The notes beneath the pieces were generated by a model. The model saw only the letters and a list, made by a program, of their open reading frames with translations, was not told the origin of the DNA and did no database searches. Of a stretch of 64,000 nucleotides of DNA, positions 1 through 11,968 are shown piece by piece. Location of the stretch: NCBI GenBank assembly GCA_934045905.1, contig OW203767.1, positions 17,053,073-17,117,072 of the forward strand, in the 5' to 3' direction. Position numbers and translations under genes: made by a program. How positions within the stretch are numbered: the first letter of the stretch is position 1; each line of letters begins with the position of its first letter. Origin of the DNA: Leuctra nigra (Eukaryota; Arthropoda; Insecta; Plecoptera; Leuctridae).

Positions 1-123
1 ATTTTTTTAACAATCGGTTACAGAGTTTGACAATTTTTAAGCTTAATTTGTGAATATTTATTGATCGTTAAGTAAATCCATAGCAATTGCACCTTGGCCA
101 CTTGCAAATTAAAGTGAGCTCGT

Positions 124-235
124 GGCGGAACCTTCCCAATTCATTTGCCTCTCGATTGAGGGAAAACAAGACAAAAAGCTTGAGGTATAAGGACGGCCGC
201 GGGAGTCCAGAGTGCCTGAGCCCACTTGCTCTTAA
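124..235 (-). mobile_element. SINE fragment
   Basis: GGAACCTTCCCAATTCATTTG, TCGATTGAGGGAAAAC and GGACGGCCGCGGGAGTCC follow the minus-strand order of the family with a lost B box. Confidence 0.65.
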
Positions 236-1134
236 TTGTTCTCCGATTGTTCTGTGATCAGGTACCGCAAGGCCGCCACCATCACGCTCGTAAGCCGGGT
301 AGCTATCAGATGCGATCTCACACCGACATGATCTCTTGTAGTTGCCAGTTAATTGCCGCCTCCATCTCCAAGGCAACCCGCGCCAGGGTTGCGCTAACAA
401 GACGCTATGTACGCGGATACGCTCCACTCAGTCCGCTACAGCAGTGACCGATTCGAGCCGGAACAAAGCGATTTATTGCTCCATCGAAACATGTGAGAAC
501 AAATAGGATAATGGTGTTATTACACGTAGAAACGTGTTCTCCACACACTGTACATTCACGCATGGGGTTTTGGCAAAGGACCGTGTTATTTGGTAACGAT
601 AAACTAAGCGAGGCAATTTGTTTTAATCAAAATATCCCTGGATACAAGTCCTAAGAATATTAGACCTTATTGCGATACTAAGGTCAAAATTACTATATTA
701 AGTTGGTAGAAATTCACCCTTAGACAGCAGTCTAAGGGTGTCTATAAGGTTCAAATAATTATGAGAGCATATTTCCGTGACTTACATCGTTATGGTAATC
801 TGACAGTGTTTTATATTAACTCCAGATTGTTTGACAAAATTCAATAATGTGAAGGCAAATTAATATAAAAACGTTTTAAGGTTTCCTTCCTTTCCTCTGC
901 CCCTTTCCTCTAAATTATTCATCTTTAATCTGCGGAAAAGTTTCCCTTCCAAAGAAGTTTATAAAATCAATGTTTTATACCTTAGCCTCTCAATTATCTC
1001 GAAAAGTGAACAGTTCATTAGAATTTTACTGCTTTTAATAACTTCACGAGTATAATTATAACAATTACGAAGGAGGTTTTCAGTTGCTACTAATTTTCCT
1101 AAAATCTATTTGTTTGGAAGGGAAACTATATACG
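236..1134. other. No gene seen
   Basis: AT-rich unique DNA with a small hairpin at about 718-741 (CCCTTAGACAGCAGTCTAAGGG). Confidence 0.6.
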
Positions 1135-1222
1135 TAGATGGTTCATAATTTGTCTCTCTCTCTGATCCATAACATAAACATATTTTTATATGGAGCAGAG
1201 AGAGATAGAGTTTAACCATCTA
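1135..1222. mobile_element. Short hairpin MITE
   Basis: Inverted ends TAGATGGTTCATA...TCTCTCTCTC and GAGAGAGATAGAG...AACCATCTA enclose an AT-rich centre. The 88-bp hairpin sits just left of R1. Confidence 0.55.
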
Positions 1223-1504
1223 ATTTCCTTAACTATCTAGTGGAGCGGTCGCTCCACGCCAGCCAAGTCGTACGGCGCGCGCACACACTCATTTAAAAAG
1301 GCTGGAGCAAACCCACTTTTACTGTAAGCATCAAAGTGGCATTTTCGGCCTACTGGATCTTAAAATTGGAAAATCTCACATTGTTGCGATCTATCTTAAT
1401 TTCGAGCTATGGCCCACCCTACAACATATACCAAATTTGGGAACAATAGGTTACGCCCTTGGCGCGCTAGAGGGAGGTGAAAACAGTGTTTTAGGGCGGT
1501 TTTC

Positions 1505-1557
1505 ATAATAATAATAATAATAATAATAATAATCTCAGTAGTAGTAGTAGTAGTAGT
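1505..1557. repeat. (TAA)n then (AGT)n microsatellites inside R1
   Basis: The same pair of tracts lies at about 23440-23492 in R2 with different TAA counts, so they were part of the element before it spread. Confidence 0.9.
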
Positions 1558-1683
1558 CTCCTGGAATTCAAATCCGGTAAACAGGCCACAGCATAAACGG
1601 CTGAACCGATTGATCCCACATTTTTACCACGTGTGCACTTTTGGCGTCTGATTTAACCTTCACCCCATGAATTTTTTGTGCCG

Positions 1684-2510
1684 CCATTTTGAAACCGGAA
1701 GTGACGTCATATCTCGTCAACGGCTGGACCGATTGGAACGAAAATTGCGCCAAACGATTCAGACGGTCATCTATATGCATGATAAGTAGCAAAAGACGTA
1801 ACATTATGTTAAAGAAACCGGAAATGACGTAATGAAATTTGAAATACATCGATTGGCTTTTTGGCAACAAAGGTTTAACCGATTATTTTGATATTTATGT
1901 AACGTATGTACTTTTGACGTCTCATGTGACTTGTTATAAAACCAACCGGAAGCCGCCATTTTGAAACCGGAAGTGACATCATATCTCAATAACGGCTAAT
2001 TAGATTTCAACGAAACCAGCGCAAAACAATTTAGACGGTCAACTTTATGTATTATCATCAATAATATTTGCAGTTTCCCATACCTAAACCGGAAATGACG
2101 TCACACATTTTAATAAACTCACAAATTTTTATTTTGATGCAATAAATATACTATTTGAGACAGCTTATAAAATTGTTATCATGTTTAAAATATACTTCAA
2201 GGGGTCAGAGATTTCAGCCGCCATTTTTAAACCGGAAGTAACGTCATATTTTAAAAACTGGTAGACAAATCGGTATGAAACTAGCGCCAAACGATTCGGA
2301 AGGCCATCTCTATGGAATATGAACAGTACAAATAGAATTTTCCTATTTATGAGACCGGAAATGACGTCATTCAAATGTATAAATTATTATAATTCCCTTC
2401 TATACAATAAATACATATTCAGAAAGCTTAAAATGATACACATCATTTATAGAAATAAATTCTATGTGGCATTGCAGAAAGTTCAGCAGCCATTTTGAAA
2501 ACCGAAGTGT
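1684..2510. repeat. Tandem body of R1 with ETS/CRE-like motif lattice
   Basis: Matches to CCGGAAGTGACGTCA or close variants start at 1695, 1818, 1967, 2089, 2232, 2355 and 2502, with alternating spacings of about 123 and 146 bp, giving a period of about 270 bp. Those at 1695, 1967, 2232 and 2502 are preceded by a GCCGCCATTTT-type sequence, which fits a YY1-like site. The same arrangement is in R2 (about 23620-24440). This is motif resemblance only. Confidence 0.8.
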
Positions 2511-2717
2511 TGCCATATCTCGGAACTGGGTTGACTGATTGGAATGAAACCTTTGCTATTCTTCGTGAAAGATCATTTAAAGCAATTATTTAGGACCATA
2601 CGCTGCTATTCATTAGTGGTAACCAAATTGTAATGGGCGATGATTTTTTAAAAGAATTTAGTAATTGTTCATTTCATATGTGTCACAAGTTGTTAGAATA
2701 AACTAAAAAAAGGAGTG

Positions 2718-3128
2718 ATATCCCCATAAAAAAAACACTTCGTGTAAAAATACCAGCCAAGTCTCTTCTACTAAAAAAAATATATGAAATCTAAAAATTC
2801 TGCACTGAAAAGTCATGATATCAAAAAATTTGCCAAGTCAAAACTTTATTTGAAAATCAAAAAATACTTGGCGCATCGATTTTTTAGGGCATTTTAGGTA
2901 TACTATATGTTTGTATATTTTATGTATATTTTATATCTGGCCTATACTTCTAAGCTTTTAATATACACGATGCGCCAAGTATTTTTTGATTTTCAAATAA
3001 AGTTTTGACTTGGCAAATTTTTTGATATCATGACTTTTCAGTGCAGAATTTTTAGATTTCATATATTTTTTTTAGTAGAAGAGACTTGGCTGGTATTTTT
3101 ACACGAAGTGTTTTTTTAATGGGGATAT
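2718..3128. mobile_element. Foldback MITE, copy 1 (terminal part of R1)
   Basis: Two arms of about 165 bp, almost perfectly inverted, separated by about 80 bp. Outer ends are ATATCCCCAT and ATGGGGATAT; inner ends read TACTTGGCGCATCG and CGATGCGCCAAGTA. No coding capacity. Confidence 0.88.
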
Positions 3129-3299
3129 ACTCTACGGCAAAGAAATAGCAAAATCGTGTCATCGCAATGCTAAATCCTTCCCTTGCCAATATATTTTCAA
3201 GCACAAACACTCTCAATAGAATATTTCCAACACAGATCGTAAAACAAAGGATAACTGACTCCATCGCAAACACACCACATATGATTTACATAATACAAC

Positions 3300-3350
3300 C
3301 GTGTTGCGCGCAGTCAGAGACGCGTGGGTTCGAATCCCGTTCCGAGACAG
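3300..3350 (+). repeat. tRNA-like fragment (B box)
   Basis: ACGCGTGGGTTCGAATCCCG resembles a T-arm (GGTTCGAATCCC). No cloverleaf; probably a piece of another tRNA-derived repeat. Confidence 0.4.
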
Positions 3351-3535
3351 CGTCGTCAATCACGCAGCGCTCGGCCAGACACGCTGGACCAGTCCGATCT
3401 CTTGCCCAATAGAGACGATTGATTCGCGAGCCGAAACACTTGGCCCCCCACGTGACACCCACGGGATGAGGCAAGCGCCAGTGGCGCCCCGGACGATTAC
3501 AGGCGCCACGTGATACAATGAGCAGCAGGCGCGTA

Positions 3536-3893
3536 GGATCAACTTTCATCATGGGGGGGGGGGGGGGGGGGGGGCTTAGCCCCGCAGGGCGTTTTTTAGA
3601 ATTTAACCCAGTTTAAAGTGATTCTTACCCTCCAGTTCTTGGACGGTAACAATTGGCATTTATTCGAATAAAAACATTTTAAATCGGTTCTGGGATCTGG
3701 GAAACTGCTCAAATTACAACAAATAAGTCCCTATTTTTGCCCCGCAGGGCGTTTGTTTTAGAAATTAAACAATTTTTAAGTGATTCTTGGACACTAAACT
3801 TAATTTTGTATGGTGAATGGGGGGGGGGGGGGGGGGATGCCAGCTCGAGTGTGGGGGTGGGGGTATAATCCCCCTCCCCTTCCTACGCGCCTG
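3536..3893. mobile_element. hAT-type MITE (CAGGCGCGTAGGA family), copy a
   Basis: Ends CAGGCGCGTAGGA and TCCTACGCGCCTG are inverted. Flanks ATGAGCAG / ATTAGCAA are a plausible eroded 8-bp duplication. The interior has G runs of about 22 (3553) and 18 (3819) and two copies of GCCCCGCAGGGCG. Confidence 0.75.
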
Positions 3894-5169
3894 ATTAGCA
3901 ATTCAGGCGATTAGCAATTCAATTAGATTTTACAAAATTGCAGATTTCCGTGTGAAGATTTTTTTTACGAAGATACAAGTAAACAGGTTTCTTACGCAAA
4001 TTAGGGCATCATCGACAAAAACGCGTCCAAATTAAATGGGTTATTAGCACTACTAATTTCGTTACTTTCAAATTAAAAATGTGTGGTTAACCATACAAAT
4101 TGCTACCTCAAGTATATTAGCTTTCTAATCTATAGCATTATAAAGTCAGAGCAATTAAGTCAATAAGAAAAGTTACAGCGCTATGATTTATTGATCGTGA
4201 ACCTTCTATTTAAATGCAGTCATTGTTTGCCAGCTGCAATTACATGCATAAAACAACAGAATACTTATAGACATCGTTACCCATTTTATATCGTTAGAAA
4301 AGTGCACTTCGAGAATTCTGGAGACGAGACTGAACTCCCAAAGACCGTTTCACCTTCCAATAAAAGGTTTCTTGTCGGAATTATCGGCATATTCCCTCGC
4401 CAGCGTCTTCAATTGGCGTCCAGGATAAAAGCGAGCGGACATTGGCTTTCAACGTGTCCGCCTTGTGTCTGGGGAGCGTGCGTTCGCATCCCGAACACGG
4501 CGCGTGGCACGCTAACCAATCAGCGATCAGCTCAGGGGTGAACAAACCCTTAGCGATCAATTAAACTGCAAGCTAATGACGACCGATTAAGTGGACTTGT
4601 TTTTCAACTGGTAGAAACCAGTAATTATAGTGAAGTACCGGCCGAAGTAAAGTGATGGTATAAATCAATCGGTTGACCATGCGCTGTGCGTCGAAAGAGA
4701 CGAGACAAAGTGCCCGAGGTGCCGAGGTCAAATGGATGACAGTTTCATTAGAAATGATCGATTTATAGAATTTAATCGGGTGGAGTGAATTTCGATGTTT
4801 TTGTCTAAATGTGTCGAACGCATTTTAGATCAAATGTCGTAATGCGCACACAATATTATATTACCTAATACACTGGGTATTTCATTTCATTTCATTCCAT
4901 TTTCAATTACAGGAATGCTAGATTTATGAATATAGGGAGAAGTGTCGTACCTATACAACAGATTCAACCTGTTTTTAGAAGGTGGAATTTTCAAAAATTG
5001 AAATATTTTTCATTCCATTCACATATTTTATTTGATGTAAACCGTCTGACGTACTAATGTAGAAAAAAATGAATAAATTTTCTTCTAAAACATTCCAATT
5101 GTAAATGGAATAATATTGACAATATTTCTGAATCGCATGAAAACGTCGAGACAAATTACCGCGCTACAT
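3894..5169. other. No gene seen
   Basis: AT-rich DNA; a 116-codon frame at 4191-4541 has no recognisable product, splice context or biased composition. Confidence 0.55.
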
Positions 5170-5460
5170 TTTGATTCGAGGCGTTAAAACGTTGCCTCTA
5201 GCCGACGATGTTGGCGCGCAAAAACGCCGTATACCATTTCACATCATCGCAGGTCGTTCAAGAATCCTGCCGCTAACTGCGCCCAGAAATAGATCGACGC
5301 CGCGACGCCCACCGATCACCGCCTCGCCGCGGCGCCACTGTCGGGCAACAAGTGGTCGCCGTCGCGGCGGTGCACCTTCCGACGCCGGTGGAGCTCCCGA
5401 CAGGCCGTCGGCAAGGGAGCGACAGTTTATGTACCGTCGCTTGGGTATACGAAACATTGC
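5170..5460. other. GC-rich island of unknown role
   Basis: CpG-dense segment (CGCCGCGGCGCCACTG, GTCGCCGTCGCGGCGG) open in more than one frame on both strands, as GC-rich DNA often is. No splice-site pair or known protein motif was found. A regulatory CpG-rich element or an old exon are both possible. Confidence 0.3.
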
Positions 5461-5540
5461 GAGGAGTCAAGTCATCGAGTTGGGTTTCAAAAAGCAACTT
5501 GTCCAAACAATGTCAAACAGATTGAGATGTTGGATTTATT

Positions 5541-5852
5541 CATGCGCTAGGAACTAAATTTGCAAGGGGGGGGGGGGGGATAATATTGTAAAATAACTTG
5601 AGCTGGAGATACTAGATGTCTACGAAGACAATGGTGGAGGGGGAGGGCCCCCCAGCGACCAGCATAATGTGGGCCTGGGGCGCTCGGCCCGGAAATTTTT
5701 TGAATTTCAGGCATGAATTTGGTGCATTTCGACGCGATTTTAACACTTTTTAAGTATATTTTTATCTTGACATATAAATGTATAAGAACATATTATGGAG
5801 GGTAATTGAATCAGAGGGGGGGATTTCTCCCCCCCCCCTTCCTACGCGCCTG
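5541..5852. mobile_element. hAT-type MITE (CAGGCGCGTAGGA family), copy b
   Basis: Right end CTTCCTACGCGCCTG, left end eroded (CATGCGCTAGGAAC). The perfect 8-bp flanking duplication GATTTATT (5533-5540 and 5853-5860) supports hAT-like insertion. A G run of 14 starts 25 bp inside the left end; a C run precedes the right end. Confidence 0.88.
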
Positions 5853-6587
5853 GATTTATTATGATGTTTACAGTTGCCCTTCATGTTTCTCTGACGGATA
5901 ATTTTCATTTTGAAAAGAAGTCTTGTTCCATTTTCCGTTAAAAGTACGATCTGACCCCGACCTTTCTGTCAAATTCAAGATGCCAGATTAACAGAACGAT
6001 TCACCAAATTGCGTTTCTTTACGAAGAGTACTCTCAAAACTGAGTTACTACTCGGCAAGTTTCAATCGAGATGTCTGAATTATACTCACACAAGTCAAAG
6101 TTCTGAAGTTTTATTTCCAATGTACGTGAAAGATAGTTTATTGGCGGCGTATTTCGTGAACCGCGAAACAATGGTCAAAACGACCAATATCAACAGCGTT
6201 TGATTTATTCAACTTCGTGACATGTTTGAAGAAAAGTTCGTGAATCGTTGTCATCTTAGGAATTATCGGAGTTGTTAAATCATGTTCACTTACGATTTGG
6301 CAGGAACTTTTTACTTTTGGGAAAGAAATGTCATGTGACGCATTCTTCCACTAGGCAATCGAATCAATTGCCAATACTCACAATGTATATTGTAATGAAA
6401 AAATAGCTTTCTAGCTAAATAAATAAATAATACAAATAAATAAATAATCTGACGTCACAGCTGACCATTTCAGTAAATAAATAATCAGTAGGTATCTTTC
6501 TTTTTCTTTTTAATATCTTTCTTTCACGACTGTATTAAAAATAGATTAAACTATTGAAAAATTATTTGTCCCCCAACAAAATAAACA

Positions 6588-6750
6588 GGGGGCTTATTCC
6601 TGAAAAAGTGAGAGTGAGTATGAGAACAAAATAGTGAGAAAATCGATATCAGCCAATAGAATCTAAGCCTGCTGGATTCTTATTGGTTGAAAACAATTTT
6701 CTCACTATATTTTTCTCATACTCACTTCTCCCTTTTTCAGGAATAGTGGT
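6588..6750. mobile_element. MITE with GGGGCTTATTCCTGAAAAAG-like ends
   Basis: Left TTATTCCTGAAAAAGTGAG and right CTTTTTCAGGAATAGTGG are inverted, as are GAGTATGAGAA / TTCTCATACTC and CCAATA / TATTGG. About 163 bp. Confidence 0.8.
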
Positions 6751-6801
6751 CCAGGATTGATGTCTGTTACCATAGCAACCAGGAGGCGTATTACGGCCCC
6801 A

Positions 6802-6930
6802 GGGGCCCTATTCTAGAACTTTCAAATTCCCAATTCCACTAGAATTCGATTCCATACAATGTTAATCCTTGTGGCCGTGACTGAATTCCATCAGAATGGA
6901 ATTGGGAAATCGTTCTAGAATAGACCTCCA
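6802..6930. mobile_element. Short MITE (GGGGCCCTATTCTAGAAC family), copy 1
   Basis: Left GGGGCCCTATTCTAGAAC and right GTTCTAGAATAGACCTCC; inner CAATTCCACTAGAATTC and GAATTCCATCAGAATGGAATTG are also inverted. Confidence 0.7.
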
Positions 6931-7344
6931 GGGTCTTGTCATAAGACGTGAGATGTGAGGAAGGTCCTGGACCCACAGCCACGCCATGTGTTGGACGTGG
7001 TGCGCATGCGCCGAGCACGAGGAAGTGAGCGGGAGGATCAGGAAGTGATTGCGAGCCGGACAAACATGTTGTCGGGGAGAAACCTCGCGGCTCGCCTCCG
7101 CCTCGCAAACAACATCGCCAACATCTGCGCGCGAGTGTGCTCTGCATGACCACCCTTTCAGTGCCAGGACTAGTACACCGCGAATATGTTCACATTTGTA
7201 CACAAAATTACACGGACATTACTTTGTAGAGTTTATGCAGAAACCTCTGTCTCTTTAACTCTTTATTCTCAAGTTAGGTTCACCGCAGAATATTTTGCAC
7301 AGTGATTTAATTATGAAAAAACTGGCAGTTTATCGTATCTTTTC

Positions 7345-7452
7345 ATTCAGGACTGACTGAGGGACACCACGATAAAACCTCAGTCAAGGACGACCACGGG
7401 AATCGAACCTGGGACAGTCCGAGTAAACGCGACTGCCTGAGCCGACTTGCGC
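7345..7452 (-). mobile_element. SINE fragment (tRNA-like head)
   Basis: GACTGAGGGACACCACG, CCTCAGTCAAGGACGACC and GGGAATCGAACCTGGG (B box on minus) match the head half of the family. Confidence 0.7.
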
Positions 7453-8250
7453 AGTATCTTTCTTGTTTCTACATTTACTTCGTTTTCATTGTCATGGGAA
7501 AATTCCAAATATAGATATGAAAATTAGATAATAAATATGACACATTTCACACCACATTTCACCGACGATGTTGCCAAATATAAGCCAATAAACAATATGA
7601 GGCTGGAAATAAAAGGATCCACCCTGAGCCATCACATCGTGGTGAGACACGATCTTGGCAAGATCTCGCAAGATGTTTTGCTGCGACGAGTTGGCCGCAC
7701 GGACAATTAACAAGGAAGTACAATAATATTTACTATTAGTGAGGCTTTGTAAACAACAACACTTCTAAAGGTGAACCTTCCCACGCTGGCGTATCGAATG
7801 AACAACAAAATACACCTAATAACCTATCTATAGTCCACACATTCTAGAATATTCTCTGAAGGAATCACTTAGGGGCTTTCTATAGTAAGGTAATAAAAAC
7901 TAATACCCGTACAAATTTTACAGCCTACTGCAATGATTGTCGACACAATAACGTCATAAACACGCCGCGGATTGTTGAAGGCAAAGTATAAGTGCGAAGA
8001 GACTTATCCTGGACATGGCTTCTGCAACTGTTCCGATGCATGGTGATGAATATGGTCCGATGACAACTCATGAGTCACGACTCACGACATGCGAGGAACA
8101 TGCGAGACTGTTCGGGAACCTTCCCAGCATTTGCAAGGGAACATCAACCCGACCAGTTGGGTTGTGGAAAACAACATGTACCAATCATAAAATGAGGCAA
8201 AAATAATTACGTTAAAATATGCTCAAAATCATTTTTTGAGTAGTGTTGAT

Positions 8251-8480
8251 TGAACGTCGCACTGTTTTGTAGCTAGGCTAATGACGACGAATGAATGATT
8301 ATGATGATGATTGGGAGATGATGGTGAAGAGTAGCTAAGGATGAAAGGTGGGAAGGAGGCGGGTGTGGCCTATTAGTAGGGTACCTTCCCAACACTGAGG
8401 GAAAACCCCCAGTCAGGAAGGACGCCCGAGGGAATAGAACCCCGGACCTCCGGAATACAAGTTCAGAGCGTTATCAAGTT
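8251..8480 (-). mobile_element. tRNA-derived SINE copy, moderately decayed
   Basis: Minus-strand match to the family from the GAACGTCGCACTG tail region to the tRNA-like head (ACCTCCGGAATACAAGTTC). The B box is damaged (GGGAATAGAACCCCGG), and no A run or flanking repeat is seen. Confidence 0.85.
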
Positions 8481-9039
8481 TGATATAAATGAAACGGCAG
8501 TAGAAGAGATAAATATATCGTGCCATTTTCCTGTTGCAATACATGTTCAGCATCGAAGCTTTGATTTGTAATTTCCTTCTCGAACTGTGAGGACAGTGTG
8601 TGGCATTGTGAACGCTGTGACGCAAGACGCCAGTAGTTGTCGTCAAGAAGGTGACATGAAAGAAGGGATTAGAGCCCCCGGAGTCGTCACAGCCATCAGC
8701 TAGAGCCTCTCAAGGCATATCACAAGCAGCCGCGTGCATCAAGACACAACTAATCTGCATCTGAATGTCTCTCGACCTTCATAACATCACAACACGTCCC
8801 TACCTGTCCGTCGTGTTTAACTCCAACCAATTATCAAAATAACTGTTCCTTATTCAGATACTTCGGTGCCCATTAATTTTTACATATCTACTATCTAAGA
8901 TCTGGATCACGATTACGTACTATCCACCATATGGCATTTCATTTCTATACACATTAATTAACATATCCTAATTAATAAGAACCAGTCGTGAGCTACCTCT
9001 GAGCAAATACGCGGCGAGCAGCATTTCTCTTAATTGCGG

Positions 9040-9260
9040 CATCATCATCTGATTGGTCGGCACGAGTGTCACGTGGTCGGCGTGGCGATGATTGCCGTGC
9101 TGTGATTGGTCGGATAGTAGTTCGCAGATGCGGCACCCCATGGTCGGGCGGCGCGGCGTTCTCGCTAGCATGCCATCGTCGGTCGCCGAGAGTGTCACTA
9201 CCATATGATGCGACACGAGTCGGGGTGTGTAGGTAGCGAAGTGGCCAACGTGGTTGTGAT
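9040..9260. promoter_or_regulatory. GC-rich island with two CCAAT boxes and an E-box (candidate)
   Basis: GATTGGTCGG occurs at 9051 and 9104 (CCGACCAATC on minus) with CACGTG at 9070 between them, in a CpG-rich stretch inside AT-rich DNA. This resembles a proximal promoter or enhancer; no adjoining exon is seen. Confidence 0.3.
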
Positions 9261-11660
9261 CACATCGCAAAACACACTGTCACGAAGCACAATGAGACAT
9301 TTTGACAGTTGTCACTCGGGGAAAAAACACTTGTTGCACGCTTTTATAGACGGCGATCGCGGAACAAATGTGGTTTAGAAACACTTGGAAATCCGGACAG
9401 CCCAATGCCAGCAGCCGCAAAACAAAACAAAACAAACAATCGACGAGTTATAATTATCCCCCCGTGAAGGCGAGACGTGACGGGTTTCAGAGAGCGCGTG
9501 CGCGGCGGTGCTTGCGCGACGATGTTCGACTCACTACTGAAGATAGTACATAATAAACTGCCACTGAAAAGAGAAACGGGACATGATCGCGGGGTGGGGG
9601 GAGCGCGGGGAGGGGAGGCTGGCCTCGATCGCCGACTGATGTGTTCGAGGAGGTTCTGTTCGGCTTACGTGCGAGAGGATCGGGAAGAGTCGGCGATGCG
9701 ATTTACGACAATTCGAGATCGAGGGGTCATAATATTTGCGAGTGGTGATTGACACATGATCTGGCGTGTCAATGGAGTGGTATATCCCCGGGGTCATTAT
9801 GTTATCGCGTTGACGTTATGTGCACACAATTAGAGGAATTACACGGATCAATTTTGTGATTCAAGTTCAGTTCGTGAGTGAATTAAGTATGACATGTTTT
9901 AATCTTAAATTATGCTAAACGATTACTTATAATTGTCCTTCTGTTGTGTGTTGTTTTTAATTATGTCGTGATATTGAGTCTTGATTGAAAACATAGCTCC
10001 TTCCGTTTCTTCAGATCTTACATATGAATGTGTGCATTTTATACGAGTTTCATTTTGCATCGCTGTTTGTAATGCAATTTGACAAATTGATATTTGCGGA
10101 AGTGACTGTTCGAAAGTGGCTTATGCAAATCCTTGGGGACCACTCTAATACCGCGGTGGTAAGAAATGTCGACACACAACAGCCGCCTTTTCGCCCACTT
10201 TGATTGACTGAGTGTCCTGAATCCTTGACGCTGTGGTTTTTGCCCCCCCCCCCCCCCCCCCCCCCCCCACGAGGCAATTTCCCATGGAAAGGAAATGATT
10301 TATTTTGCTCCTCCAATTTCCCTGTAGCGTTCATTTTCATTTCTCAATAAAAATGTACTGAAAAGATTTCGGTGCCGTTTCAGCACTGAACTGTGCGAAA
10401 TCCGATGGAAATGTAATAGGAGAAAAGAAAAGCCTGGGAAATGTAGATAATGAATCCAAATCAGCGAGATGATCGTGTCAATGGTTTCATCAGAATCATT
10501 AGGACGACGAGTCTCTTTCCAATTTGTAACTCAATATTTACAACAAAATTACTGGCAGCGGAAAAGTCAAGATCATGTTACTCGGTAAAATGAAGACATC
10601 GAAACAAAAAGAAAGAAAAAATCTTATACTTTTCCGTCTGGCATTTTAAATTAAATCTCTCTAATCCATTTGAAAATTCCTCTCAAAGAAAGTTGAGACG
10701 TAAATCAAGAACACTATTGTCATAAGTCAGTAGAAAGGTAAAATTGATACAACAATCGTCCGTCGATATTTTTATTCGTTCGTTGGAATCGATCTTAGAC
10801 ACAAAACTTTTTCAATACGAAACCGAACCGTATGAAATATATCCGTCGGAAATCAACTTTTATAACGACTGAGTCAGACAGCGAACTTTGCAAAGTGGTC
10901 TCGCAAATCCAGGAATAAATGCATGCATTCGGCTATACAAAACTGCAAGAGAGAAAAATGCTGAAGATTGATTCGATTCCGATGTCGAGAAGCTCGGAGT
11001 TCGATCCCCGCTCGCATGCATCCAGAGAAAAGAAATCAGATTATTAAATCACGAGAACTTCGAGAATCTTTTCTGCGAGAGAGCGCGCGGCAAATTCGAA
11101 GAAAACACGGCTTTTAGACCCCCCCTCTCGAAACGTTCCAATAATCGATTGGACATCGCTCAATATGGAGTGAAACATAAAGTCGAACTTTCCGCTAAGC
11201 CAAGGATATAATACGAGGCCGTCGAAATGGGCTCAACAGTAGCTGAAAAAAGAAACCTGTAGGTAAATACATTATTGATATCCTTTAGAGATGAAAGTTC
11301 GGCTAAGAATCGTTCGCGAGAGATAACATCTCTCGCAGTGATTTAATGAACGATAAATTAGGACAAACTCGCAGCTCCGCCTTGAGTTCGAGGAGCGAAA
11401 ACGACTGGCAGGAACTCCTTCGCTGACGACAATAACCTCGCAAGTCCGACGAACAATTAATAATCACGCTCAAAGTCGACGGTACAAAAAGTTAATCGTG
11501 TCCATAGCTATCTGTTCGGATCGAGTGGAATGAGTTCCTCGGTTTGAGGTAGCTAAATAATTAGAATAAAAACTAGGTCGCCTTTACCACCAAAAGTGCG
11601 GCGATTTAAGCAAGGGCCAATGCTAATTCCAATTGCATTGTTCCATCACCCAAAATGGTT
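9261..11660. other. No gene seen
   Basis: 9470-9700 is CpG-rich with short frames on both strands. 10243-10268 is poly-C. A B-box-like GAGTTCGATCCCCG is at about 10997. The rest is AT-rich unique DNA. Confidence 0.55.
10243..10268. repeat. Poly-C run of 26
   Basis: Isolated homopolymer, not inside a recognised element. Others outside recognised elements: about 25895-25909 (15 C), 26378-26394 (17 C), 38969-38996 (28 G) and 55844-55859 (16 C). Confidence 0.95.
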
Positions 11661-11672
11661 GTGATACGAAGT

Positions 11673-11956
11673 TTTTTTTGTCTGGGGCTTAACGTCGCAC
11701 TGTTCTGCAGCGAGGCTAATGGCGACGGATGAATGATTTGATGATGATTGGGAGATGATGGTGAAGAGTAGGTAAGGATGGAAGGTGGGAGGGAGGCGGC
11801 CGTGGCCTATTAGTAGGGTACCTTCCCAGCATTTGCCTGTCGACTGAGGGAAAACCACGAAAAAACCCCAGTCAGCAAGGACGGCCGCGGGAATCGAACC
11901 CGGGCCTCCGGAATACAAGTTCAGAGCGTTAACCACTCACCCAACCTGTTCCGTAT
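11673..11956 (-). mobile_element. tRNA-derived SINE, full length, with 12-bp target duplication
   Basis: On the minus strand it starts near GGTTGGGTGAGTGG (A-box region), has CCCGGGTTCGATTCCCGC (perfect B box), a central CCTCAGTCGACAGGCAAATG region and a GATGATGATT-type tail region, and ends in an A run. The direct repeat GTGATACGAAGT occurs at 11661-11672 and 11957-11968. Transcription would depend on RNA polymerase III and mobility on a LINE elsewhere. Confidence 0.92.
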
Positions 11957-11968
11957 GTGATACGAAGT

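Larger units (their letters stand above)
1234..3124 (+). mobile_element. Repeat R1: 1.9-kb interspersed element, copy 1
   Basis: Nearly identical (about 2% different by eye) and in the same orientation as 23170-25055. The left end is TATCTAGTGGAGCGG and contains the palindrome GTGGAGCGGTCGCTCCAC. Then come (TAA)n and (AGT)n microsatellites (about 1505-1557), a tandemly repeated body of about 270-bp period (1695-2510), and a terminal foldback element (2718-3128) at which the homology ends. It has no coding capacity, so it is non-autonomous. The superfamily is not identified. No target duplication was found. Confidence 0.9.
5853..8250. other. No gene seen between MITEs and SINE pieces
   Basis: Contains the elements at 6588-6750, 6802-6930 and 7345-7452. 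6955-7150 is mildly GC-rich with frames on both strands and no product. The rest is unique. Confidence 0.55.

Noticed and set aside
3300..3350. tRNA gene
   Set aside because: Only a T-arm/B-box is present; no acceptor stem or anticodon arm can be paired. The same holds for 21315, 30326 and 55635.
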